Below are positions 1 through 12,325 of a stretch of 64,000 nt of DNA, piece by piece. A program made the position numbers and the translations under genes. The DNA comes from Dasyornis broadbenti (lineage: Eukaryota > Chordata > Aves > Passeriformes > Dasyornithidae), in contig VZRN01001317.1 in the NCBI GenBank assembly GCA_013397935.1, positions 2,275,606-2,339,605 of the forward strand, in the 5' to 3' direction. Below the pieces are notes generated by a model. It saw nothing but the letters and a program-made list of their open reading frames with translations. It had not been told where the DNA came from and ran no database searches. Each line of letters starts with the position of its first letter. The stretch's first letter is position 1.

Positions 1-3000
1 CTCCGTCTCAAATGTTCAAAAGTTCAGACCTTGTGGAGCATAATACCACTTTGTCTGGACCTTTGATACTTTAATTTTCATCTATTTAATATTTAAAGAA
101 ATGTGCCTGAAGCTTTTGCCATTGTGTTTTGAATCTCAGGTGCATGTTCTTGTGAATGAACTGGTGCAATTTTGTCTTTTTCTTCATATGCATTTGGTTG
201 TGCAGGTAGATTACAGACTAAAAGTTACTGATTGTGATTAGGTGGTTTTAAGTCTCAATATTGTTCTTATCAATCAGTTTTCTTTTCAGCATCAGAGATA
301 TTCACAAATGCAGTCATTTTCTTTGGCATTGTTATTCTTTGATTATAAGTGCCCCATGAGTAAGGCATTATATTAGGGAAGCACAGTTCACTTTGAGGAC
401 AGACATTCTCTTTTTCTCTACTTTGTTTTTTTTTAATGTCTCACAGTTTTCCTTATTAACAGTTATGGCTAGGACAGAACCACTGCCACAGCCCAATAGC
501 TGAGATATATGGGGGATGTTACATTCCTGTTTTTACCTTAGGAAAGGCAACCTCCTATACCCAATAATTTCATTTAGCTCCACGTGCAATCAGCGGCTCA
601 GACATACAGGAGTCATGACCACACAACAAAGACATTCCCACTGCCATGATCTTCCCTGGACATGCCCCATTAGCAACTCTCACAGCTGTTTGGCTCTTTG
701 GCCCGACTCTGCACAGCAGTTCTTATTATAACACCACGATTACTTTAATCTCATGCATAATTCAACCTCGTGTCTGATTTAATTGTGCTGTTTGTCCTGT
801 GACCTTTCATGACTACCACATATGCCAGGCTTGATTCTTTTCAAGGGGTCCAGTTCCATCTCTTTTTCCATGTATGGAAGGATCCTCAGTTGGCTGAATC
901 TTTCTGTTAAGGGCTGCTCAGTGTGCACTGTCAGAAGAGTCTGTCAGGAATTGTTCAGGGATCATTTATTGAGGCTATTTTGCCTAGACCTTGATTCTTT
1001 CCAGTACAGATAAGTTTCAAGATTTAGTATGTATTTAGTGTTATTTCTATAACTACTGAGAACTGAAGAGGAGCAGGATTAAATCCTTTACATTCTAGAC
1101 TGTGTCAAATATTATGCATTTTTTGTTGTTATTGTTGTTGTTATTGTTGTTGTTTGGTGTTTTTTTCTTTCTTTCTTAAAGAAAAAAAAAGGGAGAATTT
1201 AAGTACTTTGGGTACAAGGATCATTCTGGCTTGAAAACTCCTTATAATTTTATTTGTCTCACTATTTCCTAAAAAGGCAACCATTAACTGATTTACCAGA
1301 AGCTCTTGGAGGTTAAAAATGATGATGCTGTATTTATGACATAATGGCAGAAGTGTTTTCCTTTTCTCATTAAGATGTGTGTCAATACCATTGTATTCTT
1401 TCTCACCAACTAGAAAGCCAGACTCTCCGAGGAGAGCACTATGCTTTTATCTTGATGTCAATTCTGTCACTAACAGCTCCCAAAATGCAGTGTAGTCACA
1501 TGTGTCAAGAAGCGTTATAATTAAACAGCCTGCATCACAGTTCCTATTTTATCTCCTTGCAAGTATACAGCAATATTTTTCCTAATTTAATGTCCAGAAA
1601 TGTAAGAATAATTTTCTTTTGCATGAGCAGATAAATCTATAGCTTCGTTATTCACAGCCTGGCAGTACCTGCATTTCTATTTTTTTTTTAAGCTTATAAT
1701 AATTAGTCTTCACAATGGTCAGATTTTGTCATTAAAAGTACCCTTGATCAGTCCCTAGACACACAGTTTTACCCAAATATTTGATCCTTGGAAGTCTGCC
1801 AGTACTTTCAGACTAAAAGATTACTTGAAGTTTCTTTTACATAATGCATGCCAAATTGTTCTTCTCCTGGAATACTTACAGAACTATTTCTGCAATTCCC
1901 AGAGCACCGAGTAATTCCTTACTGAATTTCTTACTGTACTGAATATTCATGAAAACTTATGAAATATGACGATGTTTCTTCTAGAGGTGGTTTTCACAGT
2001 GTCTTGCCCATAGAGTTTTGCTTTCTTATGCTGGTTTGTTCCAGCTGTTACTTTTTCCTTCCTGTGGTTGGATGATTCTTCCAAAGGATAAAATAGGACT
2101 GAAGAGCCATGGTCATTGTCAAGTCCAGTACCTTGCTGGCACAGATGACAATATCTAATCCTTTTCCTCCTTTAGCAGACCCTAGATGCTATTAGGATGC
2201 CTTTATTTGATACTCTTATTAGAATATTGTCTCTGGACATCACTACTATGACAGAAGAATTTTCAAACTAATTTTGCCAACGTTCAGCTCGCACCTGGTT
2301 CCCTTGGGAATAAGCTCCAAATTTATTATACATTTTGTTCAGAACCAACTCAGTCTAAACCAAGGATTTTTTTCTTTCCAGTAATTTGCTTTATATTTTT
2401 TTAATCACAGTTTTATAGTTTCAGTATCTGGATCAGTCTTACGCTCTAGTCTTGTGATCCAGGACCCTCTAAGAACTCCCCTGGTGAGAGGGGAATGAGG
2501 TGAAGAGGTGAGGAGGAATGAGCAATCAAGTGCTGTTCAGTAGTCCTATATAGCTACATTATTGCTCAGTATGTATTGCTATTTTCACCAATCGTGTTTA
2601 ATTAGACAATTTCAAGACAGTGTAGAGCATACACCTCAAACACGAGTTTTGGTGATAATGCATGAGAGAGACTCCTGAAGAAGAAGGCAGAATCACAGAG
2701 GACAATGTTCGTGCTTTGATTTATATCTGTTTCATTTTCCCCAAGCTTCAGAATAGCTCAGTATCAATCTGTTTCTCTTATCTCTGTGACTAGCTTGAGT
2801 TAGATCAAAGAACTGTGTATTTGCAGAGAATCTACCTAATAGTTATAAATACACTGAGAAATTCCTATCTTGGTGCTGGTTTCTGCCTCCCTGGAAAAAC
2901 ACTGAAATGCTACAGAAAATAAAAGATACTGAAAATAAACAGAAAAAATAATAATAAAAGAGAGCAGCAAGTGACAGAAACACCATCCTCTCACAGAGAC

Positions 3001-3916
3001 CTCTCCAGGTGTCTTGTCCTCCGCACTCCCAGACCAAACGCCTGACTAAGAGTCTAAAATGGTACAGCAGAAGTCTCAGAGTTAAGGAGCTCCTATGGAG
3101 AACATCCTAGAAAAGGCTCTCATTTTGTAAAATGCTTGGAATAGTTTTTGAGATTCTGTCCTCTTGAAAGCTCATGCCAGAACTCAGGCTGCTTATGTGT
3201 TTAACAGGAAAGTGGGCCACGTACATGTCCAAAAAATGACTGGACTATATTTTGGTGGGATTCTGGAGGCATCTGACAGAACAGTGCTGTTTTGTGCTTA
3301 AAATTGCCCAATCCTTTGCTTTTTTCAACTAGTAGCACCTTTCCAGTTCCTGGATGCTTCCAGTAAATAGCCAGACTCTGGTGTGCCATGAAAATCAGCT
3401 CAGCACAGAGATGTTCAGGCTAGGTGAGATCCAGCCTTATAAATCCACATAAAACAGTGCCACATGGTGTTTTCTGACCAGTACCAGATAGAACCAAACC
3501 AAATGAACTTGGTACCAAGCCTAAATTAAGAATCTTTGATTCTTGTCAAACGATTATTACCTTTGGGATCATTCCAAACCTTTGTGATTAGATTCTCTCT
3601 GGATCTAAGACCAGATTCCTGTAGCCAGCATTTCTATTCCAACTCGTCCCTTTCCAATTTCAGGACTAACATGAGTAAAATGAGGTCCTTCAGCATCTGT
3701 CAGCATAAAGCTCCCAGCGTCTTCCTTGTGAAATTCATAAGCATGTGCTCTGTTTGCTGCCACTGATATAAAGAACAGAAGTGACTCAGCACTTCCAACT
3801 TCATGATAAAAATAATAAGAAAACCCCAGAGCTGTTCTTGTTTCCTCAATTCCCCTTTTCTCCACAGAAAGTCAGGAGTTTGAAAAATGAAGAGCTTGCT
3901 TTACAACCTCCCCCTC
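1..3916. other. single-copy non-coding DNA, no gene seen
   Basis: AT-rich sequence without a supportable exon. Open frames here are at most 86 codons (3605-3865 minus, overlapped by 3536-3766 plus), show no domain or signal I recognise, and have no convincing matched splice sites. No interspersed repeat was recognised. The only structured items are a TTG-rich tandem repeat (1123-1154) followed by a T/C then A-rich stretch (1161-1190), and a purine-rich tract near 2470-2520. Confidence 0.6.
1123..1154. repeat. 12-base tandem repeat (TTGTTGTTATTG)2.7
   Basis: Two perfect copies of TTGTTGTTATTG plus eight bases of a third. It is a compound form of a TTG microsatellite and is followed by a T/C-rich stretch and an A run. 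It has no coding potential and is ordinary vertebrate simple sequence. Confidence 0.85.
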
Positions 3917-3951
3917 CTTTTTTTTTTTCTTTTTTTTTTCTTTTTTTTTTT
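3917..3951. repeat. T-rich tract
   Basis: About 35 bases of T interrupted by single C residues. It may be a decayed poly-A tail read from the opposite strand or simple slippage. No retrocopy could be recognised on its 3' side. Confidence 0.8.
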
Positions 3952-6900
3952 GTGGTGGAGGGTAAAGAGTTAATTTGAGCTAGAGTTCTTGGATAATCAC
4001 AGGAATTTAGAAACTCCATCTACTGTGCTATTTGACAGCAGCAAAAACTGATCAAGGTTATTCATCCCTCTAACTATTGACCTCTACATTCAATAAACAC
4101 ACAATTGAAAAATGACCACATCAAGAATTTATCAAACTTGGCCAGAGAGCATGAATTTGAAGAAACAACCTGTAAAAATCTCTGAAAAATTACTTTGTAA
4201 AAATGGCATTTCCTTACTAAAAAAAAAAAGTCTGGTTTTATGTATTCAGAGATGTTTCTTAGAAATATTGTTTTGCATTTTCTTTCGTTTAACCAATAAA
4301 GAAAAAGCTGTTGGCTTGGTTTTGGGCATTTTAACTTTTATGTATTCAACAACGGTAGTTGTTACTACACTGAGATGCATCTGCCAGTGATGGGGCTGCC
4401 GTAGGTAGCAGAAGGATATAATTTGTAGATAGGATTTTAGGATTTGTAGATCCTAGACTGATGAAAATTCAGTGATGCCTTAGGAAATGGGAGGTGAGAA
4501 AAGGAAGGAGAAGGGATGATAATGAAACCACCTGAAATCAAATGGCTTTTTCAGGCCCTACCTCTTTTTCACATCACCTCTAGTGTCTTTCATGCGCATC
4601 TGAGGAAAACTTTCTTGCTAATCCTTCAGATCCACCGAGCTTTTGGCCTCTTCGACAATGAAAGTCAAAAATGTTCTATTACTGTTTTTGTAGACATGGG
4701 TCTATTAGCATGTACATAAAAACGTCTAGCTGTTTCGCCTTCTTTAGTTTAGTTTTCACATGAATCAGAAAACAGCCAGTGGTTTGTAGCTCGCAGTTTA
4801 TAGGGCTCCGAGCCAGTGGGCTTCAGTCATGGTAATTTTCCATCTTGGACTGAGTTCAGGTTGATAACTTTCTTTGGAAGTTCAATAACAAAAATGTTGT
4901 TCCACTTGGGTTGTTATTCAGGGAAGAAAAATCAGCTTCCAAGGCTGTTGATTAAACCCCAGGAGCTCGTTAGGCAGCGGGAATTCCTGGGAGCAGGCGG
5001 TGTTTGTGAGGGCAGCCCAGCCCGGGTGCTGCTCCTCGAGGCTTTCTGAGCTCTCAGGGCTGTACCAGCACCCTCACTTTAGGGTGGGGTGGGTAAAAGT
5101 TATATTTGTGGCCAAGTTCAAAAGCAAAGATAGCTCATTTTCCTGACTGGTAGAGACAAAACTCTGAAATGAGAGCTTTTCTGGTCAAATTAGAGCCATC
5201 TGGAGCTTCTGTTGAATTAAAAACTTTTCGTGAGGTGTTTCTATGGAGCTCCAGTGAAATGTATTTCTGTCCACTCTTTACCTTTCATTGTGCCCCTTTT
5301 TAAAAAATATTTATGGCAGATAGTGGAAAAAGAAGAAAATAAGCAATACATCCAAACAAAACAGAGTTGAAGCATAGCAAAAACATGCTAAATCAAATTA
5401 CCATGATGTATTATTATTTTCACAATTTGTGAAATACTTGCAAATATACAAATGCATTTGATTAAAATATAACAGTACTCATTTATGAAAAATGTAATAA
5501 TTAAGGAACTGAACAAAAAGGAATATTATTTTTAATTAATAGTTCCATGCTGATTCGTCTCTTTATTGGCTTCCTATACCAAGTCATCCCATCCCTAATT
5601 GATTTTTAATATATTTTCTTCTTTTGAAAGAAATGGAACCAACTTTGCATATCTGTCATGCTTATTTTATACATCTCTAATAAATCAAATCATATTTATT
5701 AAGGTCTGCAATTATGTATGTCAGAAATGTTGACTAGATATAAATAAAACCCTTGTCTGAATGTTGCTCTTAATTATGTGCTTTTGCTTTTCACGACTTG
5801 CATTTTAGAAAACTGAAAAAAAATGTAATTGCTAATGAATGTCTGTGCTAGGGTTTGATTATAGTTCAGTGTCTCTTATACAACCATTTGAATCTGAACA
5901 TAAATATTTTCCTCTTGCTGTTGCTTGAGCACTAGTACTACAATTCCTAAGTAGTGCTAATGTAGAGTTTTGGTTTGTGTCTGAAGTGTGCTGGCACCGA
6001 AAAAAAATTACAGAGAAAGGCTTGACATGGTGCTGCTGCTATGAAGGTTGAAAGACAGAAGTCCTGGTTTGGAGGTGATTTTAATTTTCTTTTCAAGCCC
6101 ATCAAATCTGATCAGATCTCGCTGTCATTGAGTGCTTGGCAATGGCGAAGTCTTAGTCACAGCCTCGTTAATCTTGTCCTATGCATTCATTTTTGTAGAG
6201 AGCACAAAAAGCCAAAATGTGCGTGAGGGAGGCACGGAACAAACGCCGAAAGGTGAATTTTCAGTTCTCGCTGTCTGGACCGCAGACACACATACATCAC
6301 TGTGGTGCAGCCAGAGTGAGTTATACTGCTGGCTACTTGTCCACAGAGAGCTGAAGTCAAAGAAATTCTCCAGTACATCATTAGACAAGGCAGAAGAGGC
6401 AGAATCCATATTAATTCTGCTTGCTCTTTAATTTCAGGAAGTCAGTTCTGAGCCTTATGGATATGTTCAGGCAGGAGCTCTGTGTGATCTCAGAGTAGCT
6501 GAAGGGCATCAGATGCCCTATTTCTGCCACTGAGATGTGCCTCAGCATCCAAGTAATAGATTATAAATCTCTGAAAGCATTTTTCAGTCATGCATTTTTA
6601 CCATATCCCTTAACCTACCACAAGATTTCAAAGAGCATAAAAATCACTTGTACCAGAGGATTTTGCAGCATAGGTAATACTGTAGAAACTCACTGTACTG
6701 TCATTTTGACACAAATAATTGGGCATGGAGCTGAACATAAACAGAAAAAAGAAAAAAAAAAAATTCTTTATCGCAGGCTACCACACAGGGTGTGTACTAT
6801 GGACTTACAATTGTAATAATCCATCACTGTCTGTCTGTATTGAAATGGAAAACAAAAATTATGGTGTTTGGACCGCAAAAATATAAAATTGAATACCTGT

Positions 6901-7419
6901 GGTACAGTTACATTATTGGGTTATATTGTAGCTGATATGCCTACAAAATTGAACTCTTTTTTTGCACTTCAAATTTATGGCCGAGTAAATCAAAAGTCAC
7001 TTTGTGAAGATGAGGACCTACTATTTTGCTACTAAAATGTTGTTTTATTCTGAACAAATTGGGTGCGTATTTATCATTCCCTGCAATGTTACTTACAAAA
7101 TATAGGCATTTCTTTTGCCTTGTTTAGTTTGGTTTCCACAAAAGGGATAGTTGCACTGCTGATAAATTGAAAAAAAAATTATCCTTTGTAATTGTAAACT
7201 GGGATCTGCCCATTTGTGCAATGAGTTTTGGAGATTAATGTACAGATTAAGGATATGTGTGTATCCCCACAGTTCTAGACCATTTCTAGCTGGGCTGCAG
7301 CCAGAAGTGGTGAGAGTCATGGTCGTTTGCTGTTGAAAGAATAATGCAGTATTATTTCAATAGATTACTAAATATTCTTAATTTATTTCTTCATTTGTTT
7401 TCTGCTGCTTCATCCTGAC

Positions 7420-7479
7420 CTAAGACCATAACAGTGAAATCTGGCATTGCTAAGATCATCACAGTGAAATCTACCTTGG
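7420..7479. repeat. 30-base tandem duplication
   Basis: Two adjacent 30-base units, 7420-7449 and 7450-7479, share the core ACAGTGAAATCT at the same phase (7431 and 7461) and begin CTAAGAC/TCAT. The copies differ at several positions, so the duplication is not recent. No coding frame is involved. Confidence 0.75.
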
Positions 7480-10400
7480 CATCAGTGTTGCATCTTTTGG
7501 TTTTTGCTGCCTGTTACAGAAGCAAAATGGTGAGCTGAAGAAATCACATGCTTTAGTGCTTTTGGGAAGTCCTTTAAGTCTTGCACAAACACCACTTATT
7601 TTCTTCAGCATTTAATGTCTTGAACGTAGTTAATCCATTGAGCCACTTCACAGATTCTACTCTGTATACTTTTGAGTGTGTTTATACTGATGGATACCTG
7701 CTTGCAAGACTCCAGCTCTAACAGCAGATTTTACCAATCTGAAGGCACAGCCTTTAGAGTATTTCAGATACCCTCGGGCACCTGCTTTTGGCTTGGCCAG
7801 CAATTGAGCTTAGTTAGGTATGTCAAGAGTTCAGAGATGTGTGTCTCGAAAACAAGACCCAGTGATCATTGTAGGCAAGACTGGATGTTTGCCTGTGAGT
7901 TGTTTGGGATGACACTGAGCTAAGGTTCTGGTGTGACTTTTTTTGTTTCTCTTGTTGATTGGTTGGTGGGATGTAACCCTTTATTCACTGGCTTATTTTC
8001 TAATTCCATTATATATTTTCTTACTTTTTTTTTTTTTTTTTACCATGCCCTGCTCTATTCGGCACTTTAGTGGCAGAGATATTTTTGTCGGAAGGAAATA
8101 CAACCTCAGAACCTGTTTCTTCTGTTACTGTAGTTTTACTTCCCAAATCCCAGCCACAACAAAACACACACGATGTGGACCCTGCCCAAAATGCTGTCTT
8201 GTTTCATCTGGAGGTGGCTGCAGTCGTCAGTCTCTGTGCCAGATGAGCAGGAATGTGGCAGATGTGGAAGGAAAGGCGGGGATGTTCTGTCTGTACTGAA
8301 AATATTACTGCTTGTTGCATTGATCTGCTGTCACCTCAGACCTTCCCTGGCCCAGAGGAGTCAAAATAATAAGGTTTTTTGAGTTATCTGAAGTTTGAAA
8401 CAGAAGAGGAAAAACCAAAGAAGTAAACCAAACACTTTTAAAGAAAAATCCCAATTTCATAGAGATTTTACTTAAGAAATTGGGAAGTAAATCTTTCTAC
8501 ATATTCCACTTTTCCCAAATGTCTGTTGTTCAGGGTAAAATCTTAAATCATTTATAGGAAATATCTGTCCTATGTCTGTGGCAAGGGATCACATTCCATC
8601 AAAATAAGACTTTGAAAATCCAGTGTCCACTGCAGGTCTGTGAGGAAATTTTGAATATTCGTCAAACAGGAGTTGTCAGTGTTCACTGAAGAGCCTGAGT
8701 CATGCCACAGAGCAATACATCTCTTCCTCTACCCTTGTAAAACCTCAGATTGTGTTTTGGTAAACATGCACATAAATATGATTTGTTTATTTTTTGATCT
8801 TTTGAAAGATAAACAGTGTTCCTACCAGGAAATGTCAAACGTATTGGTGCCATTAAAAATATTTTCTTCCAAGTAAATAAATCACTCTTTAACACCTAAC
8901 CAGATACCTTTGTTTTCAAACTGATTCTCTTGCAAGCCTGGAGGAGTACTTAAAATCGCTGGTGCAGGTGTGCTGTTAATTCTCATTGAAAACTCTTCAA
9001 AACTCGGCTAAGCATGACACCTATGAAGATTTTGTCTTCTTTTTGCCTGAACCATCATCCCAGTAACAGCACCTTTTTCCTGTTAGGACCAAAGTATGCG
9101 TTTTCCTGAGACTTTGAATGCTATAATAGGTAAAGTCAGTTGTTTGATACGGATATTTTTGACCCCAAGTTGTCCACTTGTTTTTGCTGTAGTCTTTCCT
9201 GTCACAGATGACAAGACCAGGCAGCAAAAAATTCCCTTTATTGAGATGGAACTCCATAATATTGAGAAAACTTGTAGCTGGAATATATTACATTACCATG
9301 TTAAAAGGTTTGGGATATTGAACAGCACAGCCTCCACAAGGACATCCTCAGGCTGATCAGGATGGGAACAGCAGCAGAGCAGAACACAGCAATTCAGCCA
9401 CTATTACAATGCAAACTCTGCAGCCCATCTCTGAGTTCCCAGGGCTTATTTGCAAATCAGGCAATATTTCTTTTACAAAGCATCACAATGGCATGTGGCA
9501 CCTGGACTTGATCTCTGCTGCGTTTCAATCACAACAGCTCATGTAAACAAATTTTTCCATTTTATTGGAAGGAGTGATAAGGAAAAGAAACAAGTCTGAT
9601 CCTGATACTGGTTGAGAAAAGGTATCAAATATGGATGAGATCTGCTTGTTCCTAGTACTGAATCGGACCCTGGTAATGAAGCAAAGGTGCATTAAAGATA
9701 CGACCATAGCGCTGCACCGGACCTTCTGCAGCGAGATGCACTGAAAGATGCAGGAAAAACTAACATTGATTGCAGGATGGACATTTGTGGTGTACAGGAG
9801 GCTGCTGGGAAATCTTTAGCCTGTTTCTCTTGCTCTTCTGGGCTGTAAGGAAGCCACTCAAAAGAGAAATGTAGAATATATGAGAAGGTAACATAGCTAC
9901 AGGTGGAGATCGTAAGGGTGAAGCAGCTGAGTGGGCAGGGCTGAGTGCCCAGAGCAACAGAGAGGGATGGAGGAATCTGGAGCTCAGTGAACAGGTGAGG
10001 AAGAACTTGAAATCGTCCGGAAGTGATCTCAGTCTCTATACTAACTTTCAGTATTATTCTTATAATAATTCTGCTCTTTTTTTCACTATCCATTCTATCC
10101 TCTTGCTTGGGAATGAACAGGCTGTGGTTAAACAAGGTTTCTTTTCTGGTATTTGATGTAATTTTCAGAGGAATGGAGTTCTGGCTCTCTGGGTTGGCTT
10201 GCTCTTATGATTTATGTCTCACGTATTCATTGCGCTCTCTCCAAGAAGTCCTTGGAAAGTATGGGAAACAATTGTTTTCTTGTGGGAAGGAATTGTATCC
10301 CTCTTTTAAAAAGCCAGCTTCAAGGAGGTGTCTATTGAAACAGCAGCTCCCTGTCCCTAATGAATTGCATTTTAACACACAGTGTTGTGCCAACAGTACA

Positions 10401-11539
10401 AAGAATGAATTCTTACAGATTTGCAGAAGAATCAGAAATGTGTTTTCTCTTTGCCTTGTCTCCCCCTAAAAATTCATCAGGACTTAAAGTGGCTTTCCAT
10501 AAAAAGCCCAGAGAATCAGCCAACTTATTGTCAAAAACATATTGCCAGAGTTGCCAAGTATTGTACCCGATGGAAGAGGATATAGTTAAAAGTCTAATAA
10601 GGCCAGACTACATTTTAAACAAAATTTCTTCCCTTGCTTGTGTTAGAGATCACAGTGCTTATGCTCGCTAGTGTCTCACAGCAACACAAAGTTGTGTTAG
10701 ATTTCATTATTTAATATACAGCAAAGCTGGCAGGAGAGGTGGGGAGTGAACTGAGCTGGGGTAGGTTGTTTTGCCTTCTTGTGTTTTGCTTTCATTCCAG
10801 AGTTGCTCTGGTCCTCACTGCACCTGCAGCTGTCGAGCACAGCAGCAGAGGTTTCTCACACCCTGTGTGGGCTCCTCATGCTGCTGCTAATGAGCAAACA
10901 AAATGCAGAATGAACCTTGTGGGGAAATGCCCCAGGGAAAACAGACATGTGTGAAGACAGAAAAAAAAGAGGAGTTTGAAAAATGAAGCTAAAAAAAGGC
11001 CCTCTCAACAAGATATTTCTGCAGTTACAGGGAGATGTATTAGCTAGCTTCATTCACACAGAGAATTGAATGCGTTTTCATTTTACTTTTTTCCCCACTC
11101 TCTTAGTGGGATATTTGCAATCAACACAATTTATGTTTGGATTGGAGTTAAGGATTCTGGTGAGACAGATCAAGTTCATTTTCATTTCACTATTTAGAGA
11201 GAGCTGTATCAGAGAGTGATTATTATAGGAAAAAATAATGGAAAAAAGTTGTAGAAATTATGATTATAGAAAAGCTTTAAAGTCAGTTTATATAGATCAA
11301 AGATCTTAACAGGTATGATGCAATAATGAGTTTAATTAAGGTCAGTCACCATTTTGTCTAACATCCTTCAATGCAGTGAAAAATGCCTTTTCTGTAGCTA
11401 TTGGAAACTCAAGCTGGACACACAGAGAGGAAATTTTTGTGCTGTTCTGAAATTTCTCAAAAAATGTTATTGCGCAGGTGCACCGGTGCTGTGGAGCTGT
11501 GCCACCACTGTCACTGCACATTACAGAAATGCTCCCTGC

Positions 11540-11557
11540 CTGCTGCTGCTGCTGCTG
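11540..11557. repeat. (CTG)6 microsatellite
   Basis: Six uninterrupted CTG units. They give a leucine or alanine run in two overlapping short frames that I do not believe to be genes. The tract is short and probably stable. Confidence 0.85.
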
Positions 11558-12310
11558 GGGGATCCTTTGAGATGAGGTCTCCAAAGGCTCACACGTGGCT
11601 TCAGTTAACTCTGATCACCCTGGGTTGCTTTTCATCACGTAAAGTATGATGTGCATGGTAAGATTCCATTTGTGAAGAATAAACACGACAATTTGTGACT
11701 AAAATGTAAATTTTATTTACAGTCATGTATGTGCCTTCATAGGTGCCAAAAAGAAGTGTTCCAAATTGTCAAGTGCTAAATGTTTATTTCCATATTTTCA
11801 ATAACTATGGTTGAGTAAATTCAGATGTGTGATTTGTATTTATTAGAAAAACAGGATTCTTTCTTAAGTGTTAAGGGATGCTGGGATCAGAGATGAGCAA
11901 AATAATCAGCTTTAGACAGCAGTAAGAAACAAAATTAGGGTAGAAAAACTAAACAGTACAGAATCAGCAAGGAGTAATTTCAGATGCAATGTCAGAATTG
12001 CTAAACTGGTATGAATAATCTTTGAAGTTTTAGGTCTAGAGGTAGGTATTTTTTGACACTGGAAGCCTGACAGTGCATGACAGAAGGCAGATTTCTAAGA
12101 TATATCCTTGGATGGAACACTTCATTTTATTAGTTAAGCACCTGTTGTTATTTCTGTAAGCAGCAGAAAAATAATTTTCAGTTTCTCTCAATCTCAAAAA
12201 AGTTACCAGGACACCTGTAATGACATAACACCATAAAATGAATTTTAATAGCTATCCCTGATGGTCATCTTCTAAAAGGTCTGACTGTGCCCGTTCTGCA
12301 CGGCCCTTTC

Positions 12311-12325
12311 GTGTGTGTGTGTGTG
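12311..12325. repeat. (GT)7 microsatellite
   Basis: Seven and a half GT units in otherwise unique sequence. The tract is short. Confidence 0.85.

Larger units (their letters stand above)
3952..12310. other. single-copy non-coding DNA, no gene seen
   Basis: No exon, RNA gene or interspersed repeat could be supported. The longest frames are 10023-10469 plus (148 codons) and 9692-10135 minus (147 codons). They overlap each other, match no family known to me and lack nearby splice context. The 118-codon frame at 7943-8299 runs through a poly-T tract (about 8026-8041), which explains its phenylalanine block. Small items are a 30-base tandem duplication (7420-7479), a CTG run (11540-11557), and a very AT-rich section at about 5290-5830 with many TAAT cores. 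Confidence 0.55.
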
